Source of the DNA: Methylovirgula ligni
GTDB taxonomy: Bacteria; Pseudomonadota; Alphaproteobacteria; Rhizobiales; Beijerinckiaceae
Direction: 5' to 3'
DNA: 64,000 nucleotides
Assembly (NCBI RefSeq): GCF_004135935.1
Contig: NZ_CP025086.1
Location: 2,666,001-2,730,000 of the forward strand
Shown in pieces: positions 43,016 to 53,086 of the stretch (the first letter of the stretch is position 1; the number at the start of each line of letters is the position of its first letter). The notes below the pieces were generated by a model, which searched no databases, was not told where the DNA came from, and was given only the letters and a program-made list of their open reading frames with translations. The position numbers were made by a program, and so were the translations under genes.

Positions 43016-44851
43016 ATGTGCGGAATCGTTGGTATTCTTGGAAATGGCCCGGTCGCGGGACTGCTCGTTGAAGCCTTGGGCCGGCTTGAATATCGCGGTT
43101 ATGATTCCGCCGGGATCGCTACGCTGGAGGGCGGCAAGCTCGTGCGCCGACGCGCCGCGGGCAAGCTGAAGAATCTCGAAGCGCTGCTCGCCGCCGAGCC
43201 GCTTTACGGCCATTCCGGCGTCGGCCACACGCGCTGGGCGACGCATGGCAAGCCGACGGCCGAGAACGCCCATCCGCATCGCAACGGCAAAGTCGCTGTC
43301 GTCCATAACGGCATCATCGAGAATTTCCGCGCCTTGCGTGAGGAGTTGAAGGCCAGAGGCCATGCCTTCGAGTCAGAGACGGATACCGAGGTCGTCGCGC
43401 ATCTTGTCGGCGAGGCTTTGGCCCAGGGCCTTTCGCCGCTCGAGGCGGTGGCCGAAAGCCTGCCGAAGCTGAAAGGCGCCTTCGCGCTCGCCTTTCTCTT
43501 CGAGGGTGAGGACGATCTCTTGATCGGCGCGCGGGCCGGCGCACCGCTCGCCATCGGCTTCGGCATCGGGGCGCGCGACGGCGAGATCTATCTCGGCTCG
43601 GACGCTATCGCGCTCGCGCCGCTGACCGATCAGCTCGCCTATCTCGAAGAGGGCGATTATGCCGTCCTGACGCGCCAGGGCGCCAAAATTTTCGATGCCG
43701 CCAATCTGCCGGTCGAGCGTAAGCGGGTCAGCGCGCCGGTTTCGGCCTTCCTTTTCGACAAGGGCAATTACCGGCACTTCATGGCCAAGGAAATCCATGA
43801 GCAGCCCGAGGTCGTCGGCCGCACCCTGTCGCATTTCCTCGATCTGTCCACAGGCACCGTGTCGCTGCCATTCGAATTGCCGGTCGATGCGGCGACGCTG
43901 CCGCGGCTGACGATCTCGGCCTGCGGTACGGCCTTTATGGCCGGGCTCGTCGCGTCCTATTGGTTCGAGCGCATCGCGAGATTGCCGGTCGAGATCGAAG
44001 TCGCCTCGGAATTCCGCTATCGCGAACCGCCGATGGAGAAGGGCGGGCTGATGCTGCTCATCTCGCAATCGGGCGAGACGGCCGATACGCTCGCGAGCCT
44101 GCGCTACGCCAAGGCGCAAGGGCAGAAAATCCTCTCGATCGTCAACGTCCCGACCTCGACGATGGCGCGCGAGAGCGATGTCGCGGCGCTCACTTTGGCG
44201 GGGCCGGAGATCGGCGTCGCCTCGACCAAGGCCTTTACCTGCCAATTGGCGCTGCTCGCCTGTCTGGCGCTCGCCTTCGCCAAGGCGCGCGGCACGATCG
44301 ACGCGAAGGAGGAAGCGCGGCTCGTCGCCGAACTCACCGCCGTACCCGGCCTCATTGCCGAGGCGCTGAAGCGCGAGCCGCAGGTCGAACTCCTGGCGCG
44401 CGATCTCAGCAAGGCGCGCGACGTGCTCTATCTTGGCCGCGGCACCTCCTATCCGCTGGCGCTCGAAGGCGCGCTGAAGCTGAAGGAAATCTCCTACATC
44501 CATGCCGAGGGCTATGCCGCCGGCGAGTTGAAGCACGGGCCGATTGCGCTGGTCGATTCCGATCTGCCCGTCATCGTCCTCGCGCCGCGCGACCACGTGT
44601 TCGAGAAAACGCTATCGAACGTGCAGGAGGTCGCGGCGCGCAACGGGCGGATCATTCTCATCTCCGAGCCCGAAGCTGCACATGAGCTTGGCGTGCCGGC
44701 GGAGGTGATCGCTTTGCCGAAGATGGCGCCGGACTTTTCCGCGCTCGTCTACGCCGTGCCGGTGCAATTGCTCGCCTATCACACGGCTGTCTTCATGGGC
44801 AAAGACGCCGACCAGCCGCGCAATCTCGCCAAGAGCGTGACGGTGGAATAG
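43016..44851 (+). CDS. glmS: Glutamine-fructose-6-phosphate aminotransferase (isomerizing)
   Basis: The 611-residue enzyme makes glucosamine-6-phosphate, the entry to amino sugar synthesis. The catalytic cysteine is residue 2 (MCGIVGILG), which fixes the start at 43016. The glutaminase part has HTRWATHGKPTAENAHPH. Two SIS domains follow with SACGTAFMAGLVASYWFE, ISQSGETADTLASLRYAK, and the isomerase part with LGRGTSYPLALEGALKLKEISYIHAEGYAAGELKHGPIALV, ending in NLAKSVTVE. No glmS ribozyme-like structure is evident in front. Confidence 0.96.
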   Translation: MCGIVGILGNGPVAGLLVEALGRLEYRGYDSAGIATLEGGKLVRRRAAGKLKNLEALLAAEPLYGHSGVGHTRWATHGKPTAENAHPHRNGKVAVVHNGIIENFRALREELKARGHAFESETDTEVVAHLVGEALAQGLSPLEAVAESLPKLKGAFALAFLFEGEDDLLIGARAGAPLAIGFGIGARDGEIYLGSDAIALAPLTDQLAYLEEGDYAVLTRQGAKIFDAANLPVERKRVSAPVSAFLFDKGNYRHFMAKEIHEQPEVVGRTLSHFLDLSTGTVSLPFELPVDAATLPRLTISACGTAFMAGLVASYWFERIARLPVEIEVASEFRYREPPMEKGGLMLLISQSGETADTLASLRYAKAQGQKILSIVNVPTSTMARESDVAALTLAGPEIGVASTKAFTCQLALLACLALAFAKARGTIDAKEEARLVAELTAVPGLIAEALKREPQVELLARDLSKARDVLYLGRGTSYPLALEGALKLKEISYIHAEGYAAGELKHGPIALVDSDLPVIVLAPRDHVFEKTLSNVQEVAARNGRIILISEPEAAHELGVPAEVIALPKMAPDFSALVYAVPVQLLAYHTAVFMGKDADQPRNLAKSVTVE

Positions 44852-44982
44852 GAGCTCGAACACGAGTGCTGCCTGCGTTAAAGCCGCGTTCTGCCGGTAT
44901 GACGCCTGATATCTTCGTAGATGTAAACTGAGACGGAAAGCTGGTTCCGCGGCCAAGCGCAAGCGCAGCGAGCCCGGCCCTA

Positions 44983-45993
44983 TCAGAATGGCTTGCCGCA
45001 GGCCGTTTGCGGCAAGGACAAGGAGGGATTCGTGACGAATGTCCGATCGGTTATCGTTTCGAGGAAGGCAATTAGCTCGGCAACATCGCCACGTGGTATG
45101 ATCTGCGCCATGTTCGAGTCGCCGCCAACATGCGCGCGGATCGCCGCTTCCAGAGTCTTGGCCGAACCATTGTGCAGATAGGGTGCGGTGATCGCTACGT
45201 TGCGCAGGCTCGGCGTGCGGAAGCGATTCTTATCCATAGTGCGGCCTGTTACGGTCTCTAGACCTTCGTCGTGGGGATTGCCTGTCCCGATGTTGTGATA
45301 ATCGAGGTCGGTGAAATTGACACCGGAGTGACAGGCTGCGCAACCGGCCTTGCCGAAGAAGCTAACCATGCCGGCTTTTGCGAAGGGTGTAATCGCGTTG
45401 GCATCGCCGCGCTGGTAACGGTCAAAGGGCGAATCGAAGGAAAGCATTGTGCGTTCGAAGCTGGCGATGGCCTTGACCGTGTTCGCTACCGTGATCGCGT
45501 CTTTCGGAAAGGCCGCGGCGAACATTTGCCGGTAGCAGGTGTCGGATTGCAGTCGCCCGACCAGCACCGTCATTTTGCCATGCATACCCATCTCCACCGG
45601 ATGGGTGTTGGTCAAAGGCATGACGGCTTGTTGCTCCAAGCGGTGGCGGGTGGAATCGGCCCATGTCAGCGGATCGAAATAAGCGACATTGGCGAGACCC
45701 ATCACATTGCGCAGTCCCTGTACGTCGCCGATGCCGGGGTGGGTGGCATTGCCATCCGTGAAACCCCGACCTTGCTCATGGCAAGTGGCGCAGGCTGTTG
45801 TTCCATCGAGCGACAAATCGGCATCGTAGAATAGCCTTCGGCCGAGCGCGACCTTGGCAGCCGACATAGGATTGTCCGCCGGCACCTTCGGCGGCGTTAC
45901 GCCGGCCGGCAAATGCCAGTCGTAAGCCGCTGCAGGCACGCCACGCCAGGCCACCCAGACAAAGGCGATTATCAAAGTCAGCCGCGCGATCAC
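44983..45993 (-). CDS. Di-haem cytochrome c peroxidase/MauG-like protein
   Basis: The 336-residue periplasmic protein has a signal peptide (cleaved near VPAAA-YDW) and two CXXCH haem sites, C68-H72 (CATCHEQ) and C218-H222 (CAACHSG). The family C-terminal motif TPSLRNVAITAPYLHNG is present. These features place it among bacterial di-haem peroxidases and their MauG/MbnH relatives. The GTG at 45993 overlaps the stop of the upstream gene as GTGA, so the two products are coupled and are likely partners. Some MauG relatives oxidise a residue on a partner protein instead of reducing peroxide, which is the reason to look closely here. Both genes are divergent from a TonB receptor. Confidence 0.88.
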   Translation of the reverse strand: MIARLTLIIAFVWVAWRGVPAAAYDWHLPAGVTPPKVPADNPMSAAKVALGRRLFYDADLSLDGTTACATCHEQGRGFTDGNATHPGIGDVQGLRNVMGLANVAYFDPLTWADSTRHRLEQQAVMPLTNTHPVEMGMHGKMTVLVGRLQSDTCYRQMFAAAFPKDAITVANTVKAIASFERTMLSFDSPFDRYQRGDANAITPFAKAGMVSFFGKAGCAACHSGVNFTDLDYHNIGTGNPHDEGLETVTGRTMDKNRFRTPSLRNVAITAPYLHNGSAKTLEAAIRAHVGGDSNMAQIIPRGDVAELIAFLETITDRTFVTNPSLSLPQTACGKPF

Positions 45994-46535
45994 AGTTTGG
46001 GCGAGATCATGATATCGAGCGTCGGCGCCGCATTGGCCGAGATCTGTACGATGTAGTGGCCCGGCTTGAGCGGAAAGGCGACGGCCTTGCGGATGCTGGA
46101 ACACTCTGGCCCGTGGCCGTGAGCTGTCGAAGCGATCTTGCTTGCCCCCGAGACGACATCAATCCAGGCGCCGGAGCCGAGACTGAATTGATACGTGCCA
46201 GCTTTGCTGATCTGCACCGCCAGAATTCCGCCATAAGCCACTGAGCCTCCCGGCTTGTCAGGCTCGACGACGTAAGCGACCTCACGCGTGTGATGCAGCG
46301 TTGCCTGGACTGCCTGACCGGATTTGAGCGTAGCTGCTGCCGAATCTGCCTCCTTGGTCGCGCTTTGCAGCGGCGTCTTCGACGTCCAACCGCTTAAGGC
46401 TTGCGGCAAAGACGTATCCAGGGCGGCGCATGGTTTCTGGGAGCCGGGCATCTCCTGCGCCAACGCGGCAGGACACGGCAGCGCGAGCACAAACGAAAGC
46501 ACAGCGCATCTTGCAAGCATTTCCCGTTGCTTCAT
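45990..46535 (-). CDS. Small secreted protein coupled to a di-haem peroxidase
   Basis: The 181-residue protein has a signal peptide cleaved near PAALAQ-EMP. The mature domain, about 155 residues, is beta-rich (QATLHHTREVAYVVEPDKPGGSVAYGGILAVQISKAGTYQFSLGSGAWIDVV). It has two cysteines, C36 and C145, several histidines (H81, H82, H139, H141) in HH and HGHGPEC contexts, and tryptophans W50 and W124. I do not recognise the family. The tight coupling to the di-haem enzyme and the divergent TonB receptor suggests a periplasmic metal-binding or modified partner, as MbnP is for MbnH. No MbnP sequence match was seen by eye. Confidence 0.7.
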   Translation of the reverse strand: MKQREMLARCAVLSFVLALPCPAALAQEMPGSQKPCAALDTSLPQALSGWTSKTPLQSATKEADSAAATLKSGQAVQATLHHTREVAYVVEPDKPGGSVAYGGILAVQISKAGTYQFSLGSGAWIDVVSGASKIASTAHGHGPECSSIRKAVAFPLKPGHYIVQISANAAPTLDIMISPKL

Positions 46536-46762
46536 TCAACTTTCCTCAAAGCGCGCTCACGGTCCTAAAGCAACCCCGGCATTGCCGGGGATTGAAGGGC
46601 CAAGCTGTATTGACAGAGTTATAGCTTAACATTAATGGATTTCTTCGTGCAATATACAAAAATATATAGCTTTGGGTGATGAACGGCGCGTTGATCGGGC
46701 TCTCCACGCCGCCAACGAGTTCACTCCGGCAAACGACTGAATGGGTACGGGGGTACTAAATC
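46536..46762. promoter_or_regulatory. AT-rich divergent control region of the peroxidase/TonB module
   Basis: The 227-base spacer holds a 7-bp GC hairpin, CCCCGGC-att-GCCGGGG at 46574-46590, then a strongly AT-rich stretch at 46610-46680. TTGACA at 46610-46615 is a good -35 for rightward transcription, with ATTAAT at 46631-46636 (15-base spacing) as a possible -10. I see no canonical Fur or Irr palindrome. Confidence 0.45.
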
Positions 46763-48853
46763 ATGAGCAATATAAATACGCGTATTTTGCGCTTCGGCCG
46801 CAACGGCATCGGTGCCGGCATTGCCCTGGCGCTGGCAACGACGGTGGCACGGGCCCAGGATCCGGCGGTTTTCAATCTCGGCGAGATCGACGTCACGGCG
46901 CCGAACGATTCCCAAAATCAGACCACCGACAATGGAGCCGCCCTCGGCGCCACGACGATCACCAATCAGCAGATGTACGAATTCGATCTTAATACGCTCG
47001 ATCAAGCGGCAACGCTCGCCCCGAGCGTTGTCCAATCGAGCTCGGGAAATGCGCGTAACGAGTCGGTGCTGTTTGTCCGCGGTTTCAACCGTTATCAGGT
47101 GCCGCTTTCAATCGATGGCGTGCGCATCTATCTGCCCTATGATGATAATCTCGATTTCGCACAATTTCTTACCGCTGATATTTCCGAGGTTCAGATCGCC
47201 AAGGGCTACGTCTCGGTCCTCGACGGCCCGGGTGCCATTGGTGGTGCGATCAATCTCGTCAGCCGCAAACCGCAAAAGGCGATCGAGGGCGAAATACGAG
47301 AGGGGACGGAATTCGGCGACGGCCAGTTTCTCGGTGCTTCTACGAATCTATATCTCGGGACCCGACAACCGAATTGGTATCTGTCGGGAAGCGCCAATTT
47401 GGTTCAGCTCAATGGTTTCCCGCTGTCCGAGTCCTTCACGCCGACAGATTCCCAAGGTCCGGGCCTTCGCGACCATTCTGAAACGCTCAACGCCAGCGGG
47501 AGCGCCCATTTCGGATTCACGCCGAATGCGACAGATGAGTATTCAATCAACTTCGTCAAACAAGTCGGCCAAAAAGACGCGCCGTTCCAGACCGATCTCC
47601 CGGTGACTTCTCAGAAAAACTGGACTTGGCCTTATTGGAACGTTCAAAATATCTATTTTCTGTCCAATACCGCGATCGGTGATTCTTCTTATGTGAAGAC
47701 ACGCCTTTATTACAGCCGGTTCGACAATGCGCTGTATGCTTACAATCCTGACGGTCTGTTTGACCTGCAAACGTTCAAAGGAGCTTTCCAAAGCTTTTAC
47801 CACGATTACGGCATCGGCGGCAGTGTCGAAGCCGGCACCAATTTCGGTAAGTTCGACACGCTCAAGGGAACGCTTCAGTATCGCCGCGATGATCATCAAG
47901 CGTATGAATGGGCACCCACTACCGGAGTCCAACCGCAGACCGTTGACCTTACGGACACTTATACGGTTGCGCTCGAAAATACGGTGCACATAAACAGGCA
48001 GTTGGATTTCGTTCTGGGGACGGCCTACAACTGGCGAGACACGCCCGAGGCGCAATATTACAGCTCTACGGCTCCCGGCAATATCGCCTATTATGCGACG
48101 AACAAGCTTGGTGCACCGGACGGCCAGGGGGCTTTGATCTGGCGCTACTCGGATAGTGACACATTGTCCGCAAATATCTCGTCACGAGAGAGATTTCCGA
48201 CGATGTGGGAACTCTATAGCGCAGAATTCGGCAATGCGCTTCCAAATCCCACTCTTCAGCCTGAGCGCGCAACCAATTATCAGATTACCTGGAGCAGGAA
48301 GTTCGGCAGCACAGGTGATGTCAGCGCCGCTGTTTTCTACAGCGACGTCCAAAATCTTATCGAAGGGGTCGAGCTCAGCCCCAGTTTAGTTCAGAATCAG
48401 AATGTCGGGACCGGTTATTTTGTTGGTGCCGAAGCCTCGGGCTCCTATCAACTGCGTGACGATCTTTCTATCGGCGGGAATGTATCCTTCATCCGCCGCC
48501 ATGTCGACGATCCGCAGGGAACTGGCGCGACGCTCCCGACCTACGAGCCTACGGGCGTCCCTTTCGCTGAGGGATTCCTGTATGTGACCTGGTCGCCATT
48601 GCACAATCTCAATTTGACTCCCAGTGTCCAAATCGCCGATAGCCGCTGGACGGAAAACGAAACTGGTCCAACCTATTATTATTATCAGACCGGCGCCTAT
48701 CATCTCGTAAACTTCATAGGCAGCTATCAGTTCGATAATCATTTCACCTTGCAAGCCGGCGTCAAGAACCTGCTCGATCAGAACTACGCTCTCTCCGATG
48801 GCTATCCCGAGGCGGGACGGACATTCTTCCTCAAGGGCCGGCTGGTCTTCTGA
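46763..48853 (+). CDS. TonB-dependent outer-membrane receptor
   Basis: The 696-residue protein has a signal peptide (cleaved near VARAQ-DPA), a plug domain of about residues 35-165 (ATLAPSVVQSSSGNARNESVLFVRGFNRYQVPLSIDGVRIYLPYD, VQIAKGYVSVLDGPGAIGGAINLVSRKP) and a 22-strand barrel, ending in the typical aromatic F696 (FFLKGRLVF). It imports some ligand, likely a metal chelate, with energy from TonB. The ligand cannot be read. The gene has many codons with A or T at the third position, unlike neighbouring genes, suggesting later acquisition. It is divergent from the secreted protein and di-haem peroxidase genes. Confidence 0.92.
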   Translation: MSNINTRILRFGRNGIGAGIALALATTVARAQDPAVFNLGEIDVTAPNDSQNQTTDNGAALGATTITNQQMYEFDLNTLDQAATLAPSVVQSSSGNARNESVLFVRGFNRYQVPLSIDGVRIYLPYDDNLDFAQFLTADISEVQIAKGYVSVLDGPGAIGGAINLVSRKPQKAIEGEIREGTEFGDGQFLGASTNLYLGTRQPNWYLSGSANLVQLNGFPLSESFTPTDSQGPGLRDHSETLNASGSAHFGFTPNATDEYSINFVKQVGQKDAPFQTDLPVTSQKNWTWPYWNVQNIYFLSNTAIGDSSYVKTRLYYSRFDNALYAYNPDGLFDLQTFKGAFQSFYHDYGIGGSVEAGTNFGKFDTLKGTLQYRRDDHQAYEWAPTTGVQPQTVDLTDTYTVALENTVHINRQLDFVLGTAYNWRDTPEAQYYSSTAPGNIAYYATNKLGAPDGQGALIWRYSDSDTLSANISSRERFPTMWELYSAEFGNALPNPTLQPERATNYQITWSRKFGSTGDVSAAVFYSDVQNLIEGVELSPSLVQNQNVGTGYFVGAEASGSYQLRDDLSIGGNVSFIRRHVDDPQGTGATLPTYEPTGVPFAEGFLYVTWSPLHNLNLTPSVQIADSRWTENETGPTYYYYQTGAYHLVNFIGSYQFDNHFTLQAGVKNLLDQNYALSDGYPEAGRTFFLKGRLVF

Positions 48854-48869
48854 CGGCAGCGACCGAGAT

Positions 48870-48897
48870 ATAGCGTGGGTCGGTAGAGCCACGCTAT
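48870..48897 (+). terminator. Terminator hairpin after the TonB receptor gene
   Basis: ATAGCGTGG (48870-48878) and CCACGCTAT (48889-48897) form a 9-bp stem with a 10-base loop, followed by TTCTCC. It lies 17 bases after the receptor stop and between convergent genes, so it may serve both directions. Confidence 0.6.
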
Positions 48898-48925
48898 TTC
48901 TCCGCTGCGCTCGGCGAATTCCAAA

Positions 48926-49348
48926 TCAGCTCGCCGGCTTCTTCTGCATCTCGCGCCAGCGTTTTGCCGCGCGCGCGGCGTTCGCTTGCGGCGCATCGAG
49001 GAAATAGACCAGCGAGGCTTGCGACGAGAAGCAGAGGATTTTGTGCGTGTCGGGATCGTTCCAGTAAAGCGAGCAATCGGTCGGGATGCGCTTGCCCGCG
49101 GCGACGCCAATGGCGTCATTGTCGCCGAATTCGCCCTTGCCCTGCATCGGATGCGGCCGGCCGATGTCCCACATGTCCCAATCGCCGCCTTTCCTGGACT
49201 CATGCACGGTGAATTTCATCGCGGCCGCGGAATCTGCCTCGGGGTCCTCCGGCGTCGCCGCGGGCTTGACGTCCTGCGCGCGCGCCGCGACGAGCGCGAT
49301 CATCAACAGAGCCAGCAAGGCGAAGAACCGCGCGCCAGTTTTCGTCAT
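48926..49348 (-). CDS. Secreted hypothetical protein, 140 aa
   Basis: The start at 49348 begins a clear signal peptide (MTKTGARFFALLALLMIALVAARAQ). The mature part reads VKPAATPEDPEADSAAAMKFTVHESRKGGDWDMWDIGRPHPMQGKGEFGDNDAIGVAAGKRIPTDCSLYWNDPDTHKILCFSS, with two cysteines that may pair. I do not recognise a family, though the SLYWNDPDTHKILCFSS block looks conserved in layout. The same frame is open 34 codons further upstream, without signal-peptide character. It is convergent with the TonB receptor gene and divergent from the LysR regulator. Confidence 0.65.
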   Translation of the reverse strand: MTKTGARFFALLALLMIALVAARAQDVKPAATPEDPEADSAAAMKFTVHESRKGGDWDMWDIGRPHPMQGKGEFGDNDAIGVAAGKRIPTDCSLYWNDPDTHKILCFSSQASLVYFLDAPQANAARAAKRWREMQKKPAS

Positions 49349-49479
49349 CCAAAGGGCCTCCCTTGTCGCAAGCGCGTTCGAGATGGCGCGCCCATGCGGG
49401 GGATTGTAAGCTCCCGCCACGCGGAACGGGCATTGAGATGTCTTATCCACGCCATGAGCCGTATTAATGGCGAGAACCG

Positions 49480-50376
49480 ATGCTGTACGATACGATCCTT
49501 CTGCGGACCTTCGCCGCTGTCTGCGATACCGGCAGCTTCACCAAGGCCGCGCGGATGGTGAACCTCACGCAATCCGCGGTCAGCCTCCATATCAAGCGGC
49601 TCGAAGAGCAGATCGGCGCGCGCCTGCTGCGGCGCGGCGCGGAAGGCGTTGGGGCGACGGAGCAGGGCGAGGTTCTGCTCTCCTATGCGCGGCGCATTCT
49701 CGCCCTGAACAAGGAGGCCGAGCGGCGTCTCGGCGGCAAGGGCGACGGGCTTATCCGCATCGGCGCGCCGGAATATTTCGATCTCAACCAGCTTTCGGTC
49801 CTGATCCGGCAGTTTTCCGCGCAAAATCCGGCTCTGCGCCTGCAGATCGAATTGGGCATCGGCCCCGACATTGCGGCCATGCTCGAAGCCGGTGACCTCG
49901 ACCTTGCGATCCTCAGCCGGGAGATCGGCGAGGGCGACGGCATCGCGCTTTCGCGTGAGCGGCGCATCTGGGCGGCAGGCCGGGCGATGCGCCTCGGCCC
50001 CGACCAGCCAGCGCCGCTTGCCCTCTATCCGGCGAATTGCCGGTGGCGCCAGGTCGTTCTGGAGCAGCTTGACCGCGCCGGGCGGCCGTGGACGATTGTG
50101 GCGCAAAGCTCCGGCATCGCTGGCATTCTCGCCGCGCTCGACGCCGGTCTGGCGATCACCATCTTTCCGGAAAGCAGCCTGCCGGAGACGCTGCGTCCGC
50201 TGGGCAGCGCCGAGGTGCTTCCGGCCTTGCCGGACTTTGAATTCGTGCTGCGCCGGAGCCAGACCCGCAGTGTCGCGGTCGATCATCTGGCCGAGATGAT
50301 CGCCAGCTTCTTCCAGCTCTCGGCGGCGCTGCGCAAGGCACCGGAAAAACAGGCTGGGCGCCTCATTCACTCCTGA
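49480..50376 (+). CDS. LysR family transcriptional regulator
   Basis: The 298-residue regulator has the N-terminal winged HTH (LLRTFAAVCDTGSFTKAARMVNLTQSAVSLHIKRLEEQIGARLLRR, residues 6-51) and a periplasmic-binding-like effector domain from about residue 90 (LIRIGAPEYFDLNQLSVLIRQFSAQNPALRLQIELG). The effector is unknown. The adjacent 140-residue secreted protein gene is divergent, 131 bases away, and could be a target by position. Confidence 0.9.
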   Translation: MLYDTILLRTFAAVCDTGSFTKAARMVNLTQSAVSLHIKRLEEQIGARLLRRGAEGVGATEQGEVLLSYARRILALNKEAERRLGGKGDGLIRIGAPEYFDLNQLSVLIRQFSAQNPALRLQIELGIGPDIAAMLEAGDLDLAILSREIGEGDGIALSRERRIWAAGRAMRLGPDQPAPLALYPANCRWRQVVLEQLDRAGRPWTIVAQSSGIAGILAALDAGLAITIFPESSLPETLRPLGSAEVLPALPDFEFVLRRSQTRSVAVDHLAEMIASFFQLSAALRKAPEKQAGRLIHS

Positions 50377-50489
50377 GCCAGGCGCGCCCGGCCGGCAAAG
50401 TTGCCTTTTGCAGCCCTTTGCGATTGTTTCGGCCGCCGTCGCAAGCTATTGCGGCGCATCAGTTTCTCTAGCTCACATGTGCCGCCTTT

Positions 50490-51809
50490 ATGCGTCTTTC
50501 CCGTTATTTCCTGCCTATTCTCCGCGAAAATCCCAAAGAGGCCGAGATCGTCTCGCACCGGCTGATGCTGCGTGCCGGCATGATCCGGCAGGAAGCCGCA
50601 GGCATCTACGCCTGGCTGCCGCTCGGCTTCCGCGTGCTGCAGAAGATCACGCAGATCGTCCGCGAGGAGATGGACCGGGCGGGGGCGATCGAACTGCTGA
50701 TGCCGACGCTGCAACTCGCAGATCTCTGGCGCGAGACCGGGCGTTACGATGCCTATGGTCCAGAGATGTTGCGCATCAAGGATCGGCACGAGCGCGAATT
50801 GCTCTACGGCCCGACCAACGAGGACATGATCACGGAGATATTCCGTGCCTCGGTCCGCTCTTATCGCGACCTGCCGAAGAACCTCTACCATATCCAGTGG
50901 AAGTTCCGTGACGAGCAGCGGCCACGTTTTGGCGTCATGCGCGGCCGTGAATTCCTGATGAAGGATGCCTATTCCTTCGATATCGACGAGGCGGCGGCGC
51001 GGCGCTCCTATCAGCGCATGTTCGTCGCCTATCTGCGCATCTTCGCCCGCATGGGATTGAAGGCGATTCCGATGCGGGCCGAGACCGGGCCGATCGGCGG
51101 CGACCAGAGCCACGAATTCATCATCCTCGCCGATACCGGCGAATCCGGCGTCTACATCAATTCCGATGTGCTCGACCTGCCGATCCCGCCGGCCGATGTC
51201 GACTACGACTCGGACCTGTCGTCGATCATCGCGCAATGGACCACGCTTTACGCGGCAACGGACGATGTCCACGATGCCGCCCGCTTCGCCAAGGAGACGC
51301 CGCCTGAGAAGCAGCTCCACAAGCGCGGAATCGAAGTCGGCCAGGTGTTCTATTTCGGCGATAAATATTCCAAGCCCATGAAGGCGGTCGTCACCGGGCC
51401 CGACGGCGTCGAGCGGCCTGTCCTCGGCGGCTCCTATGGCGTCGGCGTCTCGCGCCTCGCCGGCGCGCTGATTGAGGCGGGGCACGACGAGGCCGGCATC
51501 ATCTGGCCGGAGGCCGTCGCGCCGTTCCGAATCGGGATCGCCAATCTCAAGGTCGGCGACGCCGCGACCGACGCGGCGTCCGAGAAACTCTACGGCGCCC
51601 TCCAAAAAGCCGGGATTGACGTTCTTTATGACGATATGGACGAGCGGCCGGGGGCTAAATTCGCGCGCCTCGACCTGATCGGCCTGCCGTATCAGATCAT
51701 CATCGGGCCGAAAGGCCTTGCCGAAGGACAAGTCGAAGTGAAGACCCGCAGCACCGGTGCCCGCGAGAACATTTCCCTCGATGCGGTCGTCAACCGTTTC
51801 GCCGGCTAA
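50490..51809 (+). CDS. proS: Prolyl-tRNA synthetase, short form
   Basis: The 439-residue class II synthetase charges tRNA-Pro. Motif 1 is in [35 protein letters not shown], motif 2 in [32 protein letters not shown], motif 3 in [16 protein letters not shown], and the anticodon-binding domain is at the C-terminus. It lacks the roughly 130-residue editing insertion (INS) of the 570-residue enterobacterial enzyme. That is known for Rhizobiales and relatives, where a separate ProXp-type deacylase clears Ala-tRNA-Pro. No such gene is in the window. It is followed by lolC/E, a usual order in the group. Confidence 0.95.
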   Translation: MRLSRYFLPILRENPKEAEIVSHRLMLRAGMIRQEAAGIYAWLPLGFRVLQKITQIVREEMDRAGAIELLMPTLQLADLWRETGRYDAYGPEMLRIKDRHERELLYGPTNEDMITEIFRASVRSYRDLPKNLYHIQWKFRDEQRPRFGVMRGREFLMKDAYSFDIDEAAARRSYQRMFVAYLRIFARMGLKAIPMRAETGPIGGDQSHEFIILADTGESGVYINSDVLDLPIPPADVDYDSDLSSIIAQWTTLYAATDDVHDAARFAKETPPEKQLHKRGIEVGQVFYFGDKYSKPMKAVVTGPDGVERPVLGGSYGVGVSRLAGALIEAGHDEAGIIWPEAVAPFRIGIANLKVGDAATDAASEKLYGALQKAGIDVLYDDMDERPGAKFARLDLIGLPYQIIIGPKGLAEGQVEVKTRSTGARENISLDAVVNRFAG

Positions 51810-51828
51810 GCCGTTCGGGAGGTGAGCG

Positions 51829-53085
51829 ATGGCCATATTCGCGCCGTTCGAATGGACGATCGCGACGCGCTATCTGAGGGCGCGGCGCTCCAGCGGCTTT
51901 GTCTCGGTGATCGCCGGCTTTTCCTTCTTCGGCATCATGCTGGGCGTTGCGACGCTGATCGTCGTGATGTCGGTCATGAACGGCTTTCATAAAGACCTGC
52001 TCAACAAGATCGTCGGCATCAACGGCCATATTTTCCTGCAAGCGGCGGATACGCCGCTCACCGATTACAACACCGTGGCCAAGCAGGTCGAGAAAGTGCA
52101 GGGCGTCGATCTCGCCATCCCGATGGTCGAAGGCTCCGCCTTCGCGTCGTCGAACTTCGCCCAGAACGGCAGCGGCGTTCTCGTCCGCGGCATCCAGGAG
52201 ACCGACATCCGGCGCCTGCCGGGCATTGCCAACAATGTCCGCGCCGGGACGCTCGACGGGTTCGATACGGCGGGCGGCGTCGCCATCGGCCAGCGTCTCG
52301 CCGAAAATCTCAATCTGCGCGTCGGCGACAAGATCAAGGTCATGACCGCCAATGGCGCCCAAACGCCGTTTGGCGTCGCGCCACGCGTCAAGGCTTACAA
52401 GGTCGTGGCGATCTTCGAGATCGGCATGGCCGAATTCGACGGCATTTTCGTCTATATGCCGCTGCCGGAAGCGCAGGCCTTTTTCAATCTCGACAAGCAG
52501 GCGAGCGTCGTCGAACTCTTTCTGCACGATCCGGAAAATATCGACGCCGTGCGCGGAAAGATCGAGCAGATCATAACGCGGCCGATCATCATGACCGATT
52601 GGCGCGAGCGCAATAAGACCTTCTTCGATGCGCTCAATGTCGAGCGCAACGTCATGTTCATCATCCTGACCCTGATCGTGCTGGTCGCCGCGCTCAACAT
52701 CATCTCCGGCCTGATCATGCTGGTGAAGGACAAGAGCCACGATGTCGCGATCCTGCGCACGATGGGCGCGACGCGCGGCGCCGTCATGCGCATCTTCCTG
52801 ATCACCGGGGCCTCGATCGGCATCGCCGGGACTCTCGCAGGCTTTCTGCTTGGGCTGCTGATCGCGGAAAATGTCGAGACGATCCGGCAATTTCTCAACC
52901 AGATGCTGCACGCCAATCTGTTTCCGGCGGAGCTTTACTTCCTTTCGCGGCTCCCCTCGGTGGTCGATCCGCGCGATGTCGCGACCGTCGTTATCATGAC
53001 GCTTGCTCTGTCGATCCTGGCGACGCTCTATCCGTCCTGGCGGGCGGCCAAGCTCGATCCCGTCGAAGCCTTGCGCTACGAGTGA
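51829..53085 (+). CDS. Lipoprotein-releasing ABC transporter permease (LolC/E type)
   Basis: The 418-residue inner-membrane protein has four membrane helices: one near residues 22-47 ([31 protein letters not shown]) and three in the last third. A large periplasmic MacB-like domain lies between. Together with LolD it detaches outer-membrane lipoproteins and passes them to LolA. Only one permease gene is present, so the complex is expected to be a homodimer of the LolF-like kind and not a LolC-LolE pair. lolD starts two bases after its stop. Confidence 0.93.
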   Translation: MAIFAPFEWTIATRYLRARRSSGFVSVIAGFSFFGIMLGVATLIVVMSVMNGFHKDLLNKIVGINGHIFLQAADTPLTDYNTVAKQVEKVQGVDLAIPMVEGSAFASSNFAQNGSGVLVRGIQETDIRRLPGIANNVRAGTLDGFDTAGGVAIGQRLAENLNLRVGDKIKVMTANGAQTPFGVAPRVKAYKVVAIFEIGMAEFDGIFVYMPLPEAQAFFNLDKQASVVELFLHDPENIDAVRGKIEQIITRPIIMTDWRERNKTFFDALNVERNVMFIILTLIVLVAALNIISGLIMLVKDKSHDVAILRTMGATRGAVMRIFLITGASIGIAGTLAGFLLGLLIAENVETIRQFLNQMLHANLFPAELYFLSRLPSVVDPRDVATVVIMTLALSILATLYPSWRAAKLDPVEALRYE

Positions 53086-53086
53086 C

